This document shows positions 28,182 through 39,739 of a stretch of DNA of 64,000 nt, one piece after another. Under the pieces are notes generated by a model that worked only from the letters and a program-made list of their open reading frames with translations, was not told where the DNA came from and did no database searches. Each line of letters opens with the position of its first letter. Within the stretch, counting starts at the first letter, position 1. This DNA is from Bradyrhizobium sp. URHD0069 (lineage in GTDB: Bacteria > Pseudomonadota > Alphaproteobacteria > Rhizobiales > Xanthobacteraceae): positions 1 to 64,000 of the forward strand of contig NZ_JNIJ01000025.1 in the NCBI RefSeq assembly GCF_000701345.1. The letters are read 5' to 3'. Both the position numbers and the translations under genes were made by a program.

Positions 28182-29372
28182 ATGACCGAGCACAATCTCC
28201 GCAATTTCACCATCAATTTCGGGCCGCAGCATCCGGCCGCGCACGGCGTGTTGCGTCTGGTGCTGGAGCTCGACGGCGAAGTGGTCGCGCGGGTCGATCC
28301 GCATATCGGCCTGCTTCATCGCGGCACCGAGAAGCTGATCGAGCACAAGACCTATTTGCAGGCGATCCCGTATTTCGACCGGCTCGACTACGTCGCGCCG
28401 ATGAATCAGGAGCACGCGTTTTGTCTGGCTGCGGAAAAGCTGCTCGGCATCACCGTGCCGCGCCGCGCGCAGCTGATTCGGGTTTTGTACTGCGAGATCG
28501 GTCGCCTGCTGTCGCATCTTCTCAACGTTACGACACAGGCGATGGATGTCGGCGCGCTGACCCCGCCGCTATGGGGCTTTGAAGAGCGCGAAAAGCTGAT
28601 GGTGTTTTACGAGCGCGCCTCCGGCTCGCGGATGCATGCGGCCTATTTCCGGGTCGGCGGCGTGCACCAGGACCTGCCGCCAAAACTGATCGACGACATC
28701 GATGCCTGGTGCGATCCGTTCCTGGGCGTGGTCGACGATCTCGAGCAGCTGCTCACCGGTAACCGCATCTTCAAGCAGCGCAACGTCGATATCGGCGTCG
28801 TCACGCTCAAGCAGGCCTGGGAATGGGGTTTTTCCGGCGTGATGGTGCGCGGCTCCGGCGCCGCGTGGGATCTGCGCAAGGCGCAGCCTTACGAATGCTA
28901 CGACGAGATGGATTTCGACATCCCGATCGGCAAGAACGGCGATTGCTACGACCGCTACTGCATCCGCATGGAAGAGATGCGCCAGTCCGTGCGAATCATG
29001 AAGCAGTGCATCGAGAAGCTGCGCGCCCGCGACGGCCAGGGTCCTGTCGCGGTGGAGGACAACAAGATCTTCCCGCCGCGCCGGGGCGAGATGAAGCGCT
29101 CGATGGAAGCGCTGATCCATCACTTCAAGCTCTACACCGAGGGATTCCACGTACCGGCCGGCGAGGTCTACGCCGCGGTCGAGGCGCCGAAAGGCGAGTT
29201 CGGCGTCTATCTGGTCGCCGACGGCAGCAACAAGCCCTACAAATGCAAGATCCGCGCGCCGGGCTTTGCGCATCTGCAGGCGATGGATTTCATCTGCAAG
29301 AACCATCTGCTGGCCGACGTCTCCGCGATCCTGGGCTCGCTCGACATCGTGTTCGGAGAGGTCGATCGGTGA
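28182..29372 (+). CDS. nuoD: NADH-quinone oxidoreductase subunit D
   Basis: 49-kDa subunit that forms the quinone pocket with NuoB, 396 aa. The N-terminus has [18 protein letters not shown], with the quinone-site histidines; the hydrogenase-derived [10 protein letters not shown] and the late [17 protein letters not shown] are intact. I start at 28182; the upstream in-frame Met at 28122 would translate the heptad repeats. The stop TGA overlaps the next gene's ATG by one base. Confidence 0.97.
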   Translation: MTEHNLRNFTINFGPQHPAAHGVLRLVLELDGEVVARVDPHIGLLHRGTEKLIEHKTYLQAIPYFDRLDYVAPMNQEHAFCLAAEKLLGITVPRRAQLIRVLYCEIGRLLSHLLNVTTQAMDVGALTPPLWGFEEREKLMVFYERASGSRMHAAYFRVGGVHQDLPPKLIDDIDAWCDPFLGVVDDLEQLLTGNRIFKQRNVDIGVVTLKQAWEWGFSGVMVRGSGAAWDLRKAQPYECYDEMDFDIPIGKNGDCYDRYCIRMEEMRQSVRIMKQCIEKLRARDGQGPVAVEDNKIFPPRRGEMKRSMEALIHHFKLYTEGFHVPAGEVYAAVEAPKGEFGVYLVADGSNKPYKCKIRAPGFAHLQAMDFICKNHLLADVSAILGSLDIVFGEVDR

Positions 29373-30334
29373 TGGCGGTGCCGCCCATCCAGTTTGATCG
29401 GGCCACCGGCGTTCTCGAGGGAGCCAATGCGTGGGAGCGCCTTGCCGCGCTTGCGCTGTCGTCAGGCTCGAAGGTGGCGTCGAATTTTTCCCATCGCGGC
29501 TATAACGGCTGCGCCAATCTCCTGCGCAAGACGCTGCCCGCGCGCGACATCGCGATCAAACTCAATTCGGATGCGACCTTCGCTTTTCCCTATGGCGACG
29601 GTTACTGGAGCAAGCTGCTCAACCGTTCGTTCTCCTACGAAAACGAGCTTGAACTGCTGTTTCAGGATTCCGCCGACGTCGATTATACGCTGCTCGATTG
29701 CGGCGCCAACTATGGCTACTGGTCGGTGCTGATCTCGAGCGCGCCCTACGGTTCGCACAAAGCGATCGCGATCGAGCCGTCGTCGCAGAATTTCGCCAAG
29801 CTCAAGAACAACGCCGAAATCAACGGTAACCGTTTTAAGGTCATGAAATGCGCAATCGGGGCAGCGCGCGGCACTGCGCGGCTGTCCGGCACCAAGCATG
29901 AGGCATTCAGCATTGCAGGCGGCCCCGGCGGCTGCGGTGAGGAGGTGCCGGTCATTGCGCTCGACGACCTGCTGGACGACGGCAAGATTTCTGCTGGCGG
30001 AAAGTACCTGATCAAGCTCGACGTCGAAGGCGTCGAGATTGAAGCCATCAAGAGCGGCACCCGGCTGTTGCGGAGCGACAGCGTCTTGTTGTGCGAGGAA
30101 CACGGCAACGATCCCGGGCATACCGTATCGCGGTATATCCTCGAACAGACGCCGCTCAAGCTGATCGTCTACGATCCGCGCAGCAACCGGCTGGAAACCG
30201 TGACCGAGCTTTCGATCCTCGACCGCATCAAGGTTTCAACCCACGTCGGCTATAACGTGTTCGGCACCGCAAGCGCCTTCTGGCAAGACCGGATTAGCGC
30301 CCTCAACGCCAATGCCGCGCGCCGCATGCAATGA
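29372..30334 (+). CDS. FkbM-family methyltransferase
   Basis: The protein is 320 aa. SAM motif I is YTLLDCGANYGYWSVLIS, the acidic loop is IAIEPSSQNFAKLKNN, and the FkbM signature KLDVEGVEIEAIKSG follows. Such enzymes O-methylate sugars or small molecules; the acceptor is unknown. The ATG overlaps the nuoD stop (TGATG) and nuoE follows after 14 bp, so it is co-transcribed and probably coupled. It is not a known complex I subunit or assembly factor, though methyltransferases do assist assembly of the mitochondrial enzyme. Confidence 0.88.
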   Translation: MAVPPIQFDRATGVLEGANAWERLAALALSSGSKVASNFSHRGYNGCANLLRKTLPARDIAIKLNSDATFAFPYGDGYWSKLLNRSFSYENELELLFQDSADVDYTLLDCGANYGYWSVLISSAPYGSHKAIAIEPSSQNFAKLKNNAEINGNRFKVMKCAIGAARGTARLSGTKHEAFSIAGGPGGCGEEVPVIALDDLLDDGKISAGGKYLIKLDVEGVEIEAIKSGTRLLRSDSVLLCEEHGNDPGHTVSRYILEQTPLKLIVYDPRSNRLETVTELSILDRIKVSTHVGYNVFGTASAFWQDRISALNANAARRMQ

Positions 30335-30348
30335 GAGACTGAACGACA

Positions 30349-30960
30349 ATGTCCGTCCGCCGCCTCGCACCGAAGGAACTACAGCCCGCGAACTTCACGT
30401 TCACGGACGAAAACCTCGCCTGGGCGAAAGCGGAGATCGCGAAATATCCGCCCGGTCGGCAGGCGTCCGCTGTCATCCCGATCCTGTGGCGGGTCCAGGA
30501 GCAGCACGAGGGGTGGGTTTCGGAAGTCGCGATCCGCGCAGTCGCAGATTTGCTCGACATGCCCTACATCCGCGCGCTGGAAATCGCGACCTTCTACACG
30601 ATGTTCCAGTTGCAGCCGGTCGGCAAGAAGGCGCATGTCCAGGTCTGCGGCACCACGCCCTGCCGGCTGCGCGGCGCCGGCGATATTATCGAGGTCTGCC
30701 AGAGCCGCATACACCACGATCCCTTTCATCTGTCCAAGGATGGAAATTTCAGCTGGGAGGAGGTCGAATGCCTTGGCGCCTGCGTGAACGCGCCGATGGT
30801 GCTGATCTGGAAGGATACCTACGAGGATCTGACCAAGGAAAATTTTGGCAAGGTGCTGGACGGATTTGCCTCCGGCAACCCTCCGAAGCCTGGGCCGCAG
30901 GTCGATCGTCAGTTCTCAGCACCGGTAGGCGGGCCGACCACGTTGAAGGAAACCTCATGA
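30349..30960 (+). CDS. nuoE: NADH-quinone oxidoreductase subunit E
   Basis: 24-kDa subunit with the 2Fe-2S cluster N1a, thioredoxin-like fold, 203 aa. Cluster ligands are in [11 protein letters not shown] and [10 protein letters not shown]. The helical N-terminus includes [21 protein letters not shown] 40-residue proline-rich C-terminal tail extends past the core, as in other rhizobia. Confidence 0.97.
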   Translation: MSVRRLAPKELQPANFTFTDENLAWAKAEIAKYPPGRQASAVIPILWRVQEQHEGWVSEVAIRAVADLLDMPYIRALEIATFYTMFQLQPVGKKAHVQVCGTTPCRLRGAGDIIEVCQSRIHHDPFHLSKDGNFSWEEVECLGACVNAPMVLIWKDTYEDLTKENFGKVLDGFASGNPPKPGPQVDRQFSAPVGGPTTLKETS

Positions 30961-31006
30961 AGGGGACCGCACATTGCAAGTGGCCGGACCGGGGAGTATC
31001 GGAGCA

Positions 31007-31171
31007 ATGAAAAGTTGGCGCTATATCGCGCTGCATGCGACAGCAGCCGCTGCATTCATTTTCCTGCTGCAGCGTTACGCGCTGAGTGCAACGTTTGAAT
31101 CAAGCCTGCTATGGGCGCTGACCTTCGGTGGATGCGCCGCAGGCCTCGCCTACATGCAGTCCAATCGCTGA
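31007..31171 (+). CDS. Small two-helix membrane protein between nuoE and nuoF
   Basis: The protein is 54 aa with two hydrophobic segments (YIALHATAAAAFIFLLQ and SSLLWALTFGGCAAGLAYM). GGAG precedes the ATG by 5-6 bases. It fits snugly between nuoE (46 bp) and nuoF (21 bp). Not a canonical complex I subunit. A role in assembly or stability is only a guess. Confidence 0.65.
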   Translation: MKSWRYIALHATAAAAFIFLLQRYALSATFESSLLWALTFGGCAAGLAYMQSNR

Positions 31172-31192
31172 CCCCTTAGGAAGCCGCACGTC

Positions 31193-32518
31193 ATGCTCGA
31201 CGACAAGGATCGCATCTTTCGCAATCTCTACGGCCTCCACGACTGGCGCCTCGAAGCCGCGCGCCGCCGCGGCGCCTGGGACGGCACCAAGGCGATCATC
31301 GACAAGGGCCGCGACTGGATCATCAACGAGATGAAGGCTTCCGGCCTGCGCGGGCGCGGCGGGGCCGGTTTTCCGACCGGGTTGAAATGGTCGTTCATGC
31401 CGAAGGAATCGACCGACGGCCGGCCGAGCTATCTGGTAGTCAATGCCGACGAGTCCGAACCCGGCACTTGCAAGGACCGCGAGATCATGCGGCACGACCC
31501 GCATCTTCTGGTCGAGGGCTGCCTGCTCGCGAGCTTCGCGATGGGCGCGCACGCCTGCTACATCTATGTGCGCGGCGAATTCATCAGGGAGCGCGAACAT
31601 CTGCAGGCCGCGGTCGATCAGGCCTATGAGGCGAAGCTGATCGGCAAGGACAATGTCAACGGCTGGCCGTTCGACCTTTACGTGACGCATGGCGCGGGCG
31701 CCTATATCTGCGGCGAAGAGACCGCGCTGCTGGAAAGCCTCGAAGGCAAGAAGGGCATGCCGCGGTTAAAACCGCCGTTCCCGGCCAATGTCGGTCTTTA
31801 TGGCTGCCCGACCACCGTCAACAATGTCGAGTCGATCGCGGTCGCCCCGGATATCCTGCGGCGCAGCGCGGCGTGGTTCGCGGCCATCGGCCGGCCCAAC
31901 AACGTCGGTACCAAACTGTTCTGCATCTCCGGTCATGTCGAGCGCCCCTGCAACGTCGAAGAGGCGATGGGAATTCCGTTCCGCGAGCTGATCGAACGCC
32001 ACTGCGGCGGCATCCGCGGCGGCTGGGATAATCTCAAGGCGGTGATCCCCGGCGGCTCCTCGGTGCGCATGGTGCCGGCCGAACAGATCATCGATACGCC
32101 GATGGATTTCGACAGCCTAAGCAAACTGCGCTCCGGTCTCGGCACCGCCGCCGTGATCGTGATGGACAAATCGACCGATCTGATCCGCGCGATCGCCCGG
32201 ATCTCCTATTTCTACAAGCACGAGAGCTGCGGCCAATGCACGCCGTGCCGCGAGGGAACCGGGTGGATGTGGCGGGTGTTGACCCGGATGGCCGAGGGCC
32301 GCGCCCATAAGCGCGAGATCGACATGTTGCTGGAGGTTACCAAGCAGGTCGAGGGCCATACCATTTGCGCGCTCGGTGACGCCGCAGCGTGGCCGATCCA
32401 GGGCCTGATCGCCCATTTCCGTCACGAGATCGAGCAGCGGATCGCACAGTATTCGCACAAGGCGGATATTGACGATGTCGGCGTTCTCGATCCCGCGCAC
32501 ATGGTCGCGGCGGAGTGA
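31193..32518 (+). CDS. nuoF: NADH-quinone oxidoreductase subunit F
   Basis: 51-kDa NADH-oxidising subunit with FMN and cluster N3, 441 aa. [13 protein letters not shown] binds [23 protein letters not shown] binds FMN, and [16 protein letters not shown] plus a later Cys in TICALGD coordinate 4Fe-4S. AGGAAG lies upstream of the ATG. Confidence 0.98.
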   Translation: MLDDKDRIFRNLYGLHDWRLEAARRRGAWDGTKAIIDKGRDWIINEMKASGLRGRGGAGFPTGLKWSFMPKESTDGRPSYLVVNADESEPGTCKDREIMRHDPHLLVEGCLLASFAMGAHACYIYVRGEFIREREHLQAAVDQAYEAKLIGKDNVNGWPFDLYVTHGAGAYICGEETALLESLEGKKGMPRLKPPFPANVGLYGCPTTVNNVESIAVAPDILRRSAAWFAAIGRPNNVGTKLFCISGHVERPCNVEEAMGIPFRELIERHCGGIRGGWDNLKAVIPGGSSVRMVPAEQIIDTPMDFDSLSKLRSGLGTAAVIVMDKSTDLIRAIARISYFYKHESCGQCTPCREGTGWMWRVLTRMAEGRAHKREIDMLLEVTKQVEGHTICALGDAAAWPIQGLIAHFRHEIEQRIAQYSHKADIDDVGVLDPAHMVAAE

Positions 32519-32523
32519 TATCG

Positions 32524-33015
32524 ATGTCGCAACCGAGTATTCTCTGGTGGCAGAAATACGGGACGCTGGCGCAGATGGCGCAAGCCACCGTGGCGCTGCT
32601 CGGCTTCGCGGCGATCCTGTTTCAGATCAACGAAATCCGCTCGAACAATCGTGCGGCAAGCGCGCGGCAGGCGTTTCTCGGGTACACCGACCTGGCGTTC
32701 AGAAACCCGAAATTCTCGCAGCCGGACTTTGACAAGATCAAGGAGAGCAGCCGCGACGAGCAGGTTCAATACGAGAGCTTTGTCTCCTATTTCCTCTATG
32801 CCTGCGAGGAGGCGACCGTCGCATTCGCCGACCGGCGGGAATGGGTGGCTTCCTGCGATTACGATCTGAAGCCGCATCTGCCGTTCTTGTGCGAGAAGGA
32901 CAAGGCCGAGCCCGCTTATCTCGCGACCTACAGCACTGATACCCAGCAATGGGTAAAGGCGTCCATGAAGACCGCCAGCGTCACACCTCCGGATTGCAAG
33001 CTGGGAAAGACTTGA
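32524..33015 (+). CDS. Membrane-anchored protein of unknown function between nuoF and nuoG
   Basis: The protein is 163 aa. One N-terminal membrane segment (ATVALLGFAAILFQINEI) is followed by a soluble domain with four cysteines, two of them in CDYDLKPHLPFLCEKD. GGAG stands 8 bases before the ATG at 32524; a GTG at 32515 overlapping nuoF is possible. It is followed by nuoG after 4 bp. I do not recognise the soluble domain. Its place inside the electron-input module genes makes a complex I link possible but unproven. Confidence 0.7.
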   Translation: MSQPSILWWQKYGTLAQMAQATVALLGFAAILFQINEIRSNNRAASARQAFLGYTDLAFRNPKFSQPDFDKIKESSRDEQVQYESFVSYFLYACEEATVAFADRREWVASCDYDLKPHLPFLCEKDKAEPAYLATYSTDTQQWVKASMKTASVTPPDCKLGKT

Positions 33016-33019
33016 GGCA

Positions 33020-35095
33020 ATGACCAAACTCATCATCGATGGCAAAGAGATCGATGTTCCCGCGGAATTCACGCTGTTGCAGGCGTGCGAGGCCGCGGGC
33101 GCGGAAATTCCGCGCTTTTGCTACCACGAGCGGCTGTCGATCGCCGGCAATTGCCGGATGTGCCTGGTCGAGATCAAGGGCGGCCCGAAGCCCGTCGCGA
33201 GCTGCGCCTGGGGCGTTCGCGATTGCCGTCCCGGCCCCAAGGGTGAGCCGCCGGAAATCTCCACCCGCTCGCCGATGGTGAAGAAGGCGCGCGAAGGCGT
33301 GATGGAGTTCCTGCTGATCAACCATCCCCTGGATTGCCCGATCTGCGATCAGGGCGGCGAGTGCGACCTGCAGGATCAGGCGATGGGATACGGCGTCGAC
33401 ACCAGCCGTTTCGCCGAAAACAAGCGCGCGGTCGAGGACAAATATCTGGGCGCGCTGGTCAAGACCTCGATGAACCGCTGTATCCAGTGCACGCGCTGCG
33501 TCCGCTTTGCCGCCGAAGTCTGCGGCGTGCCTGAGATCGGCGCGACCGGCCGCGGCGAGGACATGGAAATTACCACTTATCTCGAATCGGCACTGACTTC
33601 GGAACTGCAGGGCAACCTCGTTGATATCTGCCCGGTGGGCGCGCTGACCTCAAAGCCTTACGCGTTCGCGGCGCGGCCGTGGGAGCTCGGCAAGACCCAG
33701 TCGATCGACGTGATGGATGGCGTTGGGTCGGCTATCCGGGTCGATACCCGCGGCCGCGAGGTGATGCGGATCCTGCCGCGCGTCAACGAGGCGGTCAACG
33801 AGGAGTGGATTTCTGACAAGACCCGGCACATCGTCGACGGCCTGCGCACGCAGCGGCTCGACCGTCCCTACATTAGGGAGAATGGCCAACTGCGCGCCGC
33901 ATCGTGGTCGGAAGCGTTCAGCGCTATCGCAGCCAAGGCAAGGCTCAGCGACGGCAGGCGGATCGGGGCTATTGCCGGCGATCTCGCTGCGGTCGAGGAG
34001 ATGTTTGCGCTTAGGGATCTGCTGGCAAAGTACGGCTCGGTCAATCTCGCGGTCCAGGGCGGCGACGCTTTCGACCCGGCGGCCGGCCGCGCCTCCTATA
34101 TCTTCAATCCGACCATCGCCGGCATCGAGCAGGCTGACGCACTGCTGATTGTCGGTTCGAATCCGCGCAAGGAGGCCTCCGTTCTCAACGCGCGCATCCG
34201 CAAGCGTTGGCGCACCGGTCAACTCAAGATCGGCGTCATCGGCGCCAAGGCCGAGCTCACTTACGGTTACGACTATCTTGGCGCCGGCACGGATTCACTC
34301 AGGGAACTCGCCGCCGGCAAGCATTTTTTCGCCGACGTGCTGAAGGCTGCCAAACATCCGATCGTGCTGGTCGGAACCGGTGCGGCCGCCCGGCATGATG
34401 GCGCCGCGGTTCTCGCGCTTGCGGCAACGCTCGCGCTGGATCTCGGCGTGGTGAAAGAGGGCTGGAATGGCTTCTCTGTCCTGCACGATAGCGCCTCGCG
34501 CGTCGGCGCGCTCGACATCGGCTTTGCCGCAGCCGCGGGCGGTCTGAGCACAGCGCAGATGACGACGTTCGGGACCCTCGATCTGCTGTTCTTGCTCGGC
34601 GCCGATGAGATCAAGGTACCGGACGGTACATTTGTGGTTTACATCGGTACCCATGGCGAGCGCGGCGCCCACCGTGCCGACGTGATCCTGCCCGGTGCGG
34701 CCTACACGGAGAAATCCGGCATCTACGTCAACACAGAAGGTCGGGTACAGATGGCGAATCGCGCGGCATTTCCCCCGGGGGAGGCGCGTGAGGACTGGGC
34801 GATCATCCGCGCGCTGTCGGAGGTTATGGGCAAAAAGCTGCCTTACGATTCGCTCAGCGCGCTGCGGCAGGCGCTGTTCAAGGCGACGCCGCATCTGATG
34901 CGCATCGACCAGATCGAAGCCGGCAAGGCGGCCGACATCAAGACGCTTGCCCGCAGAGGCGGCAGCGTCGAGAAGACCCCGTTGCGGTCTTCGGTTGAGG
35001 ATTTCTACCTGACCAACCCGATCGCGCGGGCGTCTGCGATAATGGCGGAATGTTCGCGGCTGGCTGCCGGGCAAATGCTGACGGCGGCGGAGTGA
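33020..35095 (+). CDS. nuoG: NADH-quinone oxidoreductase subunit G
   Basis: 75-kDa subunit, 691 aa, with several iron-sulfur clusters of the input arm. The N-terminal ferredoxin-like domain has [18 protein letters not shown] (2Fe-2S), then [17 protein letters not shown] (N4/N5 region) and [16 protein letters not shown] (4Fe-4S). The C-terminal two thirds is a molybdopterin-oxidoreductase-derived domain without cofactor. Start ATG follows TTGAGG. Confidence 0.97.
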   Translation: MTKLIIDGKEIDVPAEFTLLQACEAAGAEIPRFCYHERLSIAGNCRMCLVEIKGGPKPVASCAWGVRDCRPGPKGEPPEISTRSPMVKKAREGVMEFLLINHPLDCPICDQGGECDLQDQAMGYGVDTSRFAENKRAVEDKYLGALVKTSMNRCIQCTRCVRFAAEVCGVPEIGATGRGEDMEITTYLESALTSELQGNLVDICPVGALTSKPYAFAARPWELGKTQSIDVMDGVGSAIRVDTRGREVMRILPRVNEAVNEEWISDKTRHIVDGLRTQRLDRPYIRENGQLRAASWSEAFSAIAAKARLSDGRRIGAIAGDLAAVEEMFALRDLLAKYGSVNLAVQGGDAFDPAAGRASYIFNPTIAGIEQADALLIVGSNPRKEASVLNARIRKRWRTGQLKIGVIGAKAELTYGYDYLGAGTDSLRELAAGKHFFADVLKAAKHPIVLVGTGAAARHDGAAVLALAATLALDLGVVKEGWNGFSVLHDSASRVGALDIGFAAAAGGLSTAQMTTFGTLDLLFLLGADEIKVPDGTFVVYIGTHGERGAHRADVILPGAAYTEKSGIYVNTEGRVQMANRAAFPPGEAREDWAIIRALSEVMGKKLPYDSLSALRQALFKATPHLMRIDQIEAGKAADIKTLARRGGSVEKTPLRSSVEDFYLTNPIARASAIMAECSRLAAGQMLTAAE

Positions 35096-35105
35096 GCGTG
35101 ACCTG

Positions 35106-36176
35106 ATGGCCGAATTTTTCACAAGCGCATTCTGGACGGGCTTTCTTTGGCCGCTGATCGTCATGGTCGCGCAGAGCCTCTTGCTGCTCGTGGTGCTCCT
35201 GATCGCGATTGCCTACATCCTGCTCGCCGACCGCAAGATCTGGGCGGCGGTGCAGATTCGCCGGGGACCCAACGTGGTCGGCCCCTGGGGCCTGTTCCAG
35301 TCCTTTGCCGATCTTTTGAAGTTCGTGCTGAAGGAACCGATCATTCCCTCCGGTGCCAACAAGGGCGTATTCCTGCTGGCGCCCCTGGTATCATGCGTGC
35401 TGGCGCTGGCGGCCTGGGCGGTGATCCCGATGGATCTCGGCTGGGTGATCTCCGACATCAACGTCGGCGTGCTCTATATCTTCGCGATCTCCTCGCTTTC
35501 GATCTACGGCATCATCATGGCCGGCTGGTCGTCGAACTCGAAATATCCATTCCTCGCAGCGCTTCGTTCGGCGGCGCAGATGGTCAGTTACGAAGTTTCG
35601 ATCGGCTTCGTCATCATCACCGTGTTGCTTTGCGCGGGGTCGCTGAACCTGTCGGCCGTCGTCGAAGCGCAGAACACGCGCGGGCTTGCTAGCCTGATCG
35701 GCTTGCCCAAGCTGACATTCCTGAACTGGTACGTGCTGCCGCTGTTTCCGATGTTCGTGGTGTTCTATGTCTCGGCGCTGGCGGAAACCAACCGGCCGCC
35801 GTTCGACTTGGTGGAAGCCGAATCCGAGCTGGTCGCGGGCTTTATGGTCGAATACGGCTCGACGCCGTATTTGTTGTTCATGCTCGGCGAATACGTCGCG
35901 ATTACCACGATGTGCGCGCTGGCTACCATCCTGTTCCTGGGCGGCTGGCTGCCGCCGGTCGCGCTGCCGCCGTTCACCTGGGTTCCCGGGGTGATCTGGT
36001 TCACCCTCAAGCTACTGTTCATGTTCTTCCTGTTTGCGATGGCGAAGGCGATCGTGCCGCGCTACCGCTACGACCAATTGATGCGGCTCGGCTGGAAGGT
36101 GTTCCTGCCCTTGTCGCTGGCGATGGTGGTTGTTGTCGCCGGCGTGCTGCATTTCGCGGGGCTCGCGCCGAAATGA
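35106..36176 (+). CDS. nuoH: NADH-quinone oxidoreductase subunit H
   Basis: Membrane subunit at the quinone-binding interface, 356 aa with about eight helices. Hallmarks are [18 protein letters not shown], the acidic E-channel loop [23 protein letters not shown], and [20 protein letters not shown]. Confidence 0.97.
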   Translation: MAEFFTSAFWTGFLWPLIVMVAQSLLLLVVLLIAIAYILLADRKIWAAVQIRRGPNVVGPWGLFQSFADLLKFVLKEPIIPSGANKGVFLLAPLVSCVLALAAWAVIPMDLGWVISDINVGVLYIFAISSLSIYGIIMAGWSSNSKYPFLAALRSAAQMVSYEVSIGFVIITVLLCAGSLNLSAVVEAQNTRGLASLIGLPKLTFLNWYVLPLFPMFVVFYVSALAETNRPPFDLVEAESELVAGFMVEYGSTPYLLFMLGEYVAITTMCALATILFLGGWLPPVALPPFTWVPGVIWFTLKLLFMFFLFAMAKAIVPRYRYDQLMRLGWKVFLPLSLAMVVVVAGVLHFAGLAPK

Positions 36177-36183
36177 GGTCGCT

Positions 36184-36678
36184 ATGAGTGTCAATGTCAA
36201 CGCCACAGCCCGCGCGCTTCTGCTGTCCGAATTCGTATCGGCGTTCTTTCTCGCCATGCGCTATTTCTTCAAGCCGAAGCCGACGCTGAATTATCCATTC
36301 GAGAAGGGGCCGATCTCGCCGCGCTTCCGCGGCGAGCACGCGCTGCGCCGTTATCCCAATGGCGAGGAGCGCTGCATCGCCTGCAAGCTGTGCGAGGCGA
36401 TCTGTCCGGCGCAGGCGATCACCATCGAGGCCGGCCCGCGCCGCAACGACGGCACCCGCCGTACCGTGCGCTACGACATCGACATGGTGAAATGCATCTA
36501 TTGCGGGCTGTGCCAGGAGGCCTGTCCGGTCGATGCCATCGTCGAGGGACCGAATTTCGAATTCGCCACCGAGACCCGCGAGGAACTCTACTATGACAAG
36601 GCGAAACTTCTCGCCAACGGCGACCGCTGGGAGCGCGAGATTGCGAAATCAATCGAACTCGACGCGCCGTACCGGTGA
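36184..36678 (+). CDS. nuoI: NADH-quinone oxidoreductase subunit I
   Basis: 8Fe ferredoxin-like subunit carrying clusters N6a and N6b, 164 aa. Two CxxCxxCxxxCP motifs are visible: [16 protein letters not shown] and [16 protein letters not shown]. The amphipathic N-terminus anchors it to the membrane arm. Confidence 0.98.
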   Translation: MSVNVNATARALLLSEFVSAFFLAMRYFFKPKPTLNYPFEKGPISPRFRGEHALRRYPNGEERCIACKLCEAICPAQAITIEAGPRRNDGTRRTVRYDIDMVKCIYCGLCQEACPVDAIVEGPNFEFATETREELYYDKAKLLANGDRWEREIAKSIELDAPYR

Positions 36679-36687
36679 GGTGAGGGC

Positions 36688-37326
36688 ATGATCCTTCCCG
36701 CGCTGTTCTTCTATCTGTTCGCCGGCGTTTGCGTGGCTTCCGCGGTCATGGTGATTGTGTCGCGCAATCCCGTGCACTCCGTGCTGTTTTTGATCCTGGC
36801 GTTCGTCAACGCGTCCGGCCTGTTCGTGCTGATGGGCGCCGAATTTCTGGCGATGATCCTGGTCGTGGTCTATGTCGGCGCGGTCGCGGTGCTGTTCCTG
36901 TTCGTGATCATGATGCTGGATGTCGATTTCACCGAGCTGCGCGAGGGCTTTCTGGAATACCTGCCGATCGGTCTGGTGATCGGCGCAATATTTCTCGCCG
37001 AATTGCTGCTGGTCGGGGGCGGCTGGGTCATCAATGTCGCCGCCACCAAGTCGATCACCGCGGCTATTCCGACCAACGTCAGCAATACCGAAGCGCTCGG
37101 TCTGGTGCTTTATACGAAGTACATTCATTATTTCCAGATCGCCGGGATGGTGCTCTTGGTCGCGATGATCGGCGCCATCGTGCTGACGCTGCGCCACAAG
37201 GTCGGTGTGAAGCGCCAGGACATCAACGTGCAGAACGCGCGGACGCCCGAACTCGCCATGAGCGTGCGCAAGGTGGCCTCGGGGCAGGGACTGCAGGACG
37301 CCGACGCGGCGGAGTGGGTGCAATGA
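36688..37326 (+). CDS. nuoJ: NADH-quinone oxidoreductase subunit J
   Basis: Membrane subunit of 212 aa with five helices. [20 protein letters not shown] and [19 protein letters not shown] are the conserved stretches, including the pi-bulge helix. The stop overlaps the nuoK start by 4 bp (ATGA). Confidence 0.97.
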   Translation: MILPALFFYLFAGVCVASAVMVIVSRNPVHSVLFLILAFVNASGLFVLMGAEFLAMILVVVYVGAVAVLFLFVIMMLDVDFTELREGFLEYLPIGLVIGAIFLAELLLVGGGWVINVAATKSITAAIPTNVSNTEALGLVLYTKYIHYFQIAGMVLLVAMIGAIVLTLRHKVGVKRQDINVQNARTPELAMSVRKVASGQGLQDADAAEWVQ

Positions 37327-37631
37327 CGATCGGCCTCGGACACTATCTCTCGGTCGGCGCGATCCTTTTCACGCTCGGAATCCTCGGCATCTTTCTCAAC
37401 CGCAAGAACATCATCGTCATCCTGATGTCGATCGAACTGATCCTGCTCGCGGTCAATATCAACCTGGTGGCGTTCTCGACCTTCCTCGGCGACATCGTCG
37501 GTCAAGTGTTCGCGCTGCTGGTTCTGACAGTGGCGGCGGCGGAAGCCGCGATCGGTCTTGCGGTGCTGGTGGTCTATTTCCGCAACCGCGGTTCGATCGC
37601 GGTTGAAGACGTCAATCTGATGAAGGGCTAA
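37323..37631 (+). CDS. nuoK: NADH-quinone oxidoreductase subunit K
   Basis: MrpC-like membrane subunit, 102 aa, three helices. The conserved glutamates lie in [13 protein letters not shown] and [14 protein letters not shown], part of the proton path. Confidence 0.98.
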   Translation: MTIGLGHYLSVGAILFTLGILGIFLNRKNIIVILMSIELILLAVNINLVAFSTFLGDIVGQVFALLVLTVAAAEAAIGLAVLVVYFRNRGSIAVEDVNLMKG

Positions 37632-37639
37632 CGCGCCAA

Positions 37640-39739
37640 ATGATCCAGGCAATCGTTTTTCTGCCGCTGATCGGGGCGATTATCGCCGGCCTGATCGCTA
37701 TCTTTGGTGCGCATGCGCGCAATCCGAGCGGCGATACGGTCGAGCATCATGGTGACGCGCATGGCCACGGCGCGGTGCCGGCCAATGAGGATGCCGGCAT
37801 TGTCCATGCGTCTAGCCACGAGCCCGGCGCCCGTGACGACCACGGTCACGACGACCACCACGCGGTCGAGCCGCCGGCGATGGGATCGCGCGCGGCCGAA
37901 TTGATCACGACCGGATTGTTGCTGGTTTCGGCGGCGCTGTCCTGGTTCGCGCTGGTCGATGTCGGCTTCATGCATCATGACGCCCGGATCGCGCTGTTCC
38001 CATGGATCAATTCCGGCGATCTGCAGGTCGCGTGGTCGCTGCGGGTCGATACGCTGACCGCCGTGATGCTGGTGGTGGTCAATACGGTGTCGTCGCTCGT
38101 GCATCTCTATTCGATCGGCTACATGGATGAAGACCCGTACCGGCCACGGTTCTTCAGCTATCTGTCGCTGTTCACCTTCGCGATGCTGATGTTGGTGACG
38201 GCGGACAATCTGGTGCAGCTGTTCTTCGGCTGGGAAGGCGTCGGGCTCGCGAGCTATCTCTTGATCGGCTTCTGGTATCAGAAGCCGTCGGCGAATGCGG
38301 CGGCGATCAAGGCCTTCGTGGTCAACCGGGTCGGCGATTTCGGTTTTGCGCTCGGCATTTTCGCGATCTTCATGCTGATCGGCTCGACCGACTTCGACAC
38401 GATCTTCGCCGGCGCGCCGGGCCTGACCGGCAAGACCATAGACTTCTTCGGCTGGCACGCCGACGCGCTGACATTGACATGCGTGCTATTGTTCATGGGG
38501 GCGATGGGCAAATCGGCCCAGTTCCTGCTGCACACCTGGTTGCCGGACGCCATGGAAGGCCCAACGCCGGTCTCGGCATTGATCCACGCCGCGACCATGG
38601 TCACCGCCGGCGTCTTCATGGTGGCACGGCTGTCGCCACTGTTCGAACTGGCGCCGAACGCACAAGCGGTGGTGATGTTCTTCGGTGCGACCACCGCATT
38701 CTTCGCCGCGACCATCGGCCTCGTGCAGAACGACATCAAGCGCATCGTCGCCTATTCGACCTGTTCGCAGCTCGGCTACATGTTCGTGGCGATGGGGGCG
38801 GGGGCTTATTCCGTCGGCATGTTCCATCTGTTCACGCACGCGTTCTTCAAGGCGCTGTTGTTTTTGGGCTCAGGCTCGGTGATCTATGCGATGCATCACG
38901 AGCAGGACATCCGCAACATGGGGGGCTTAAAGGACAAAATCCCATTCACCTACATCGTGATGGTGATCGGCACGCTGTCGCTGACCGGCTTTCCGCTCAC
39001 CGCCGGCTATTTCTCAAAGGACGCGATCATCGAATCCGCGTTCGTTTCCCACAATCCGTTGGCGTTCTATGGCTTCCTGCTGACAGTGATCGCCGCGGGG
39101 CTGACCTCGTTCTATTCCTGGCGCCTGATCTTCAAGACCTTCCACGGCGAGCCGCATGATCAGGAGCACTACGAAGCCGCGCATGAGAGCCCGCTGTGGA
39201 TGCTCATTCCGATCGGCATTCTCGCAGCCGGATCGATCCTCGCGGGCTTCCCGTTCAAAGAGCTGTTCGCGGGCCACGGGGTGGAAGAATTCTTCCGCGA
39301 ATCGCTGAAGATGAACCCGCACATCATCGAGGAAATGCACCACATCCCCCAGACCATCGCGTTCCTGCCGACGGTCATGATGGCGGTGGGCTTTTTGGTG
39401 TCGTGGCTATTCTATATCCGCCGGCCCTATTTGCCTGTCGAACTCGCCAAGCAGCACCATGGGCTCTACCAGTTCCTGCTCAACAAATGGTATTTCGATG
39501 AGCTCTACGATCTGATCTTCGTGCGCCCAACGAAGCGGATCGGACTTTTCCTTTGGAAGGTCGGCGACGGCTACATCATCGACGGTTTTGGGCCCGATGG
39601 CGTGTCGGCGCGGGTACTTGACGTAACCCGCAACGTGGTGCGGCTGCAGACCGGCTATCTCTATCACTACGCCTTCGCGATGCTGATCGGGGTTGCCGGA
39701 TTGATCACCTGGTTCATGTTCGGCCTGGGAGGCCAGTGA
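37640..39739 (+). CDS. nuoL: NADH-quinone oxidoreductase subunit L
   Basis: Largest antiporter-like proton-pumping subunit, 699 aa, ending in the long lateral helix. Conserved features include [44 protein letters not shown] and [16 protein letters not shown]. Between helix 1 and helix 2 (residues about 25-80) there is an insert very rich in His and Asp, with eleven histidines, not part of the family core. Confidence 0.97.
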   Translation: MIQAIVFLPLIGAIIAGLIAIFGAHARNPSGDTVEHHGDAHGHGAVPANEDAGIVHASSHEPGARDDHGHDDHHAVEPPAMGSRAAELITTGLLLVSAALSWFALVDVGFMHHDARIALFPWINSGDLQVAWSLRVDTLTAVMLVVVNTVSSLVHLYSIGYMDEDPYRPRFFSYLSLFTFAMLMLVTADNLVQLFFGWEGVGLASYLLIGFWYQKPSANAAAIKAFVVNRVGDFGFALGIFAIFMLIGSTDFDTIFAGAPGLTGKTIDFFGWHADALTLTCVLLFMGAMGKSAQFLLHTWLPDAMEGPTPVSALIHAATMVTAGVFMVARLSPLFELAPNAQAVVMFFGATTAFFAATIGLVQNDIKRIVAYSTCSQLGYMFVAMGAGAYSVGMFHLFTHAFFKALLFLGSGSVIYAMHHEQDIRNMGGLKDKIPFTYIVMVIGTLSLTGFPLTAGYFSKDAIIESAFVSHNPLAFYGFLLTVIAAGLTSFYSWRLIFKTFHGEPHDQEHYEAAHESPLWMLIPIGILAAGSILAGFPFKELFAGHGVEEFFRESLKMNPHIIEEMHHIPQTIAFLPTVMMAVGFLVSWLFYIRRPYLPVELAKQHHGLYQFLLNKWYFDELYDLIFVRPTKRIGLFLWKVGDGYIIDGFGPDGVSARVLDVTRNVVRLQTGYLYHYAFAMLIGVAGLITWFMFGLGGQ

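Noticed and set aside
27721-28185. ATG-started 154-codon frame overlapping the S23-type gene
   Set aside because: Its product has no family features, while the TTG frame seven bases later encodes a diagnostic four-helix-bundle protein.
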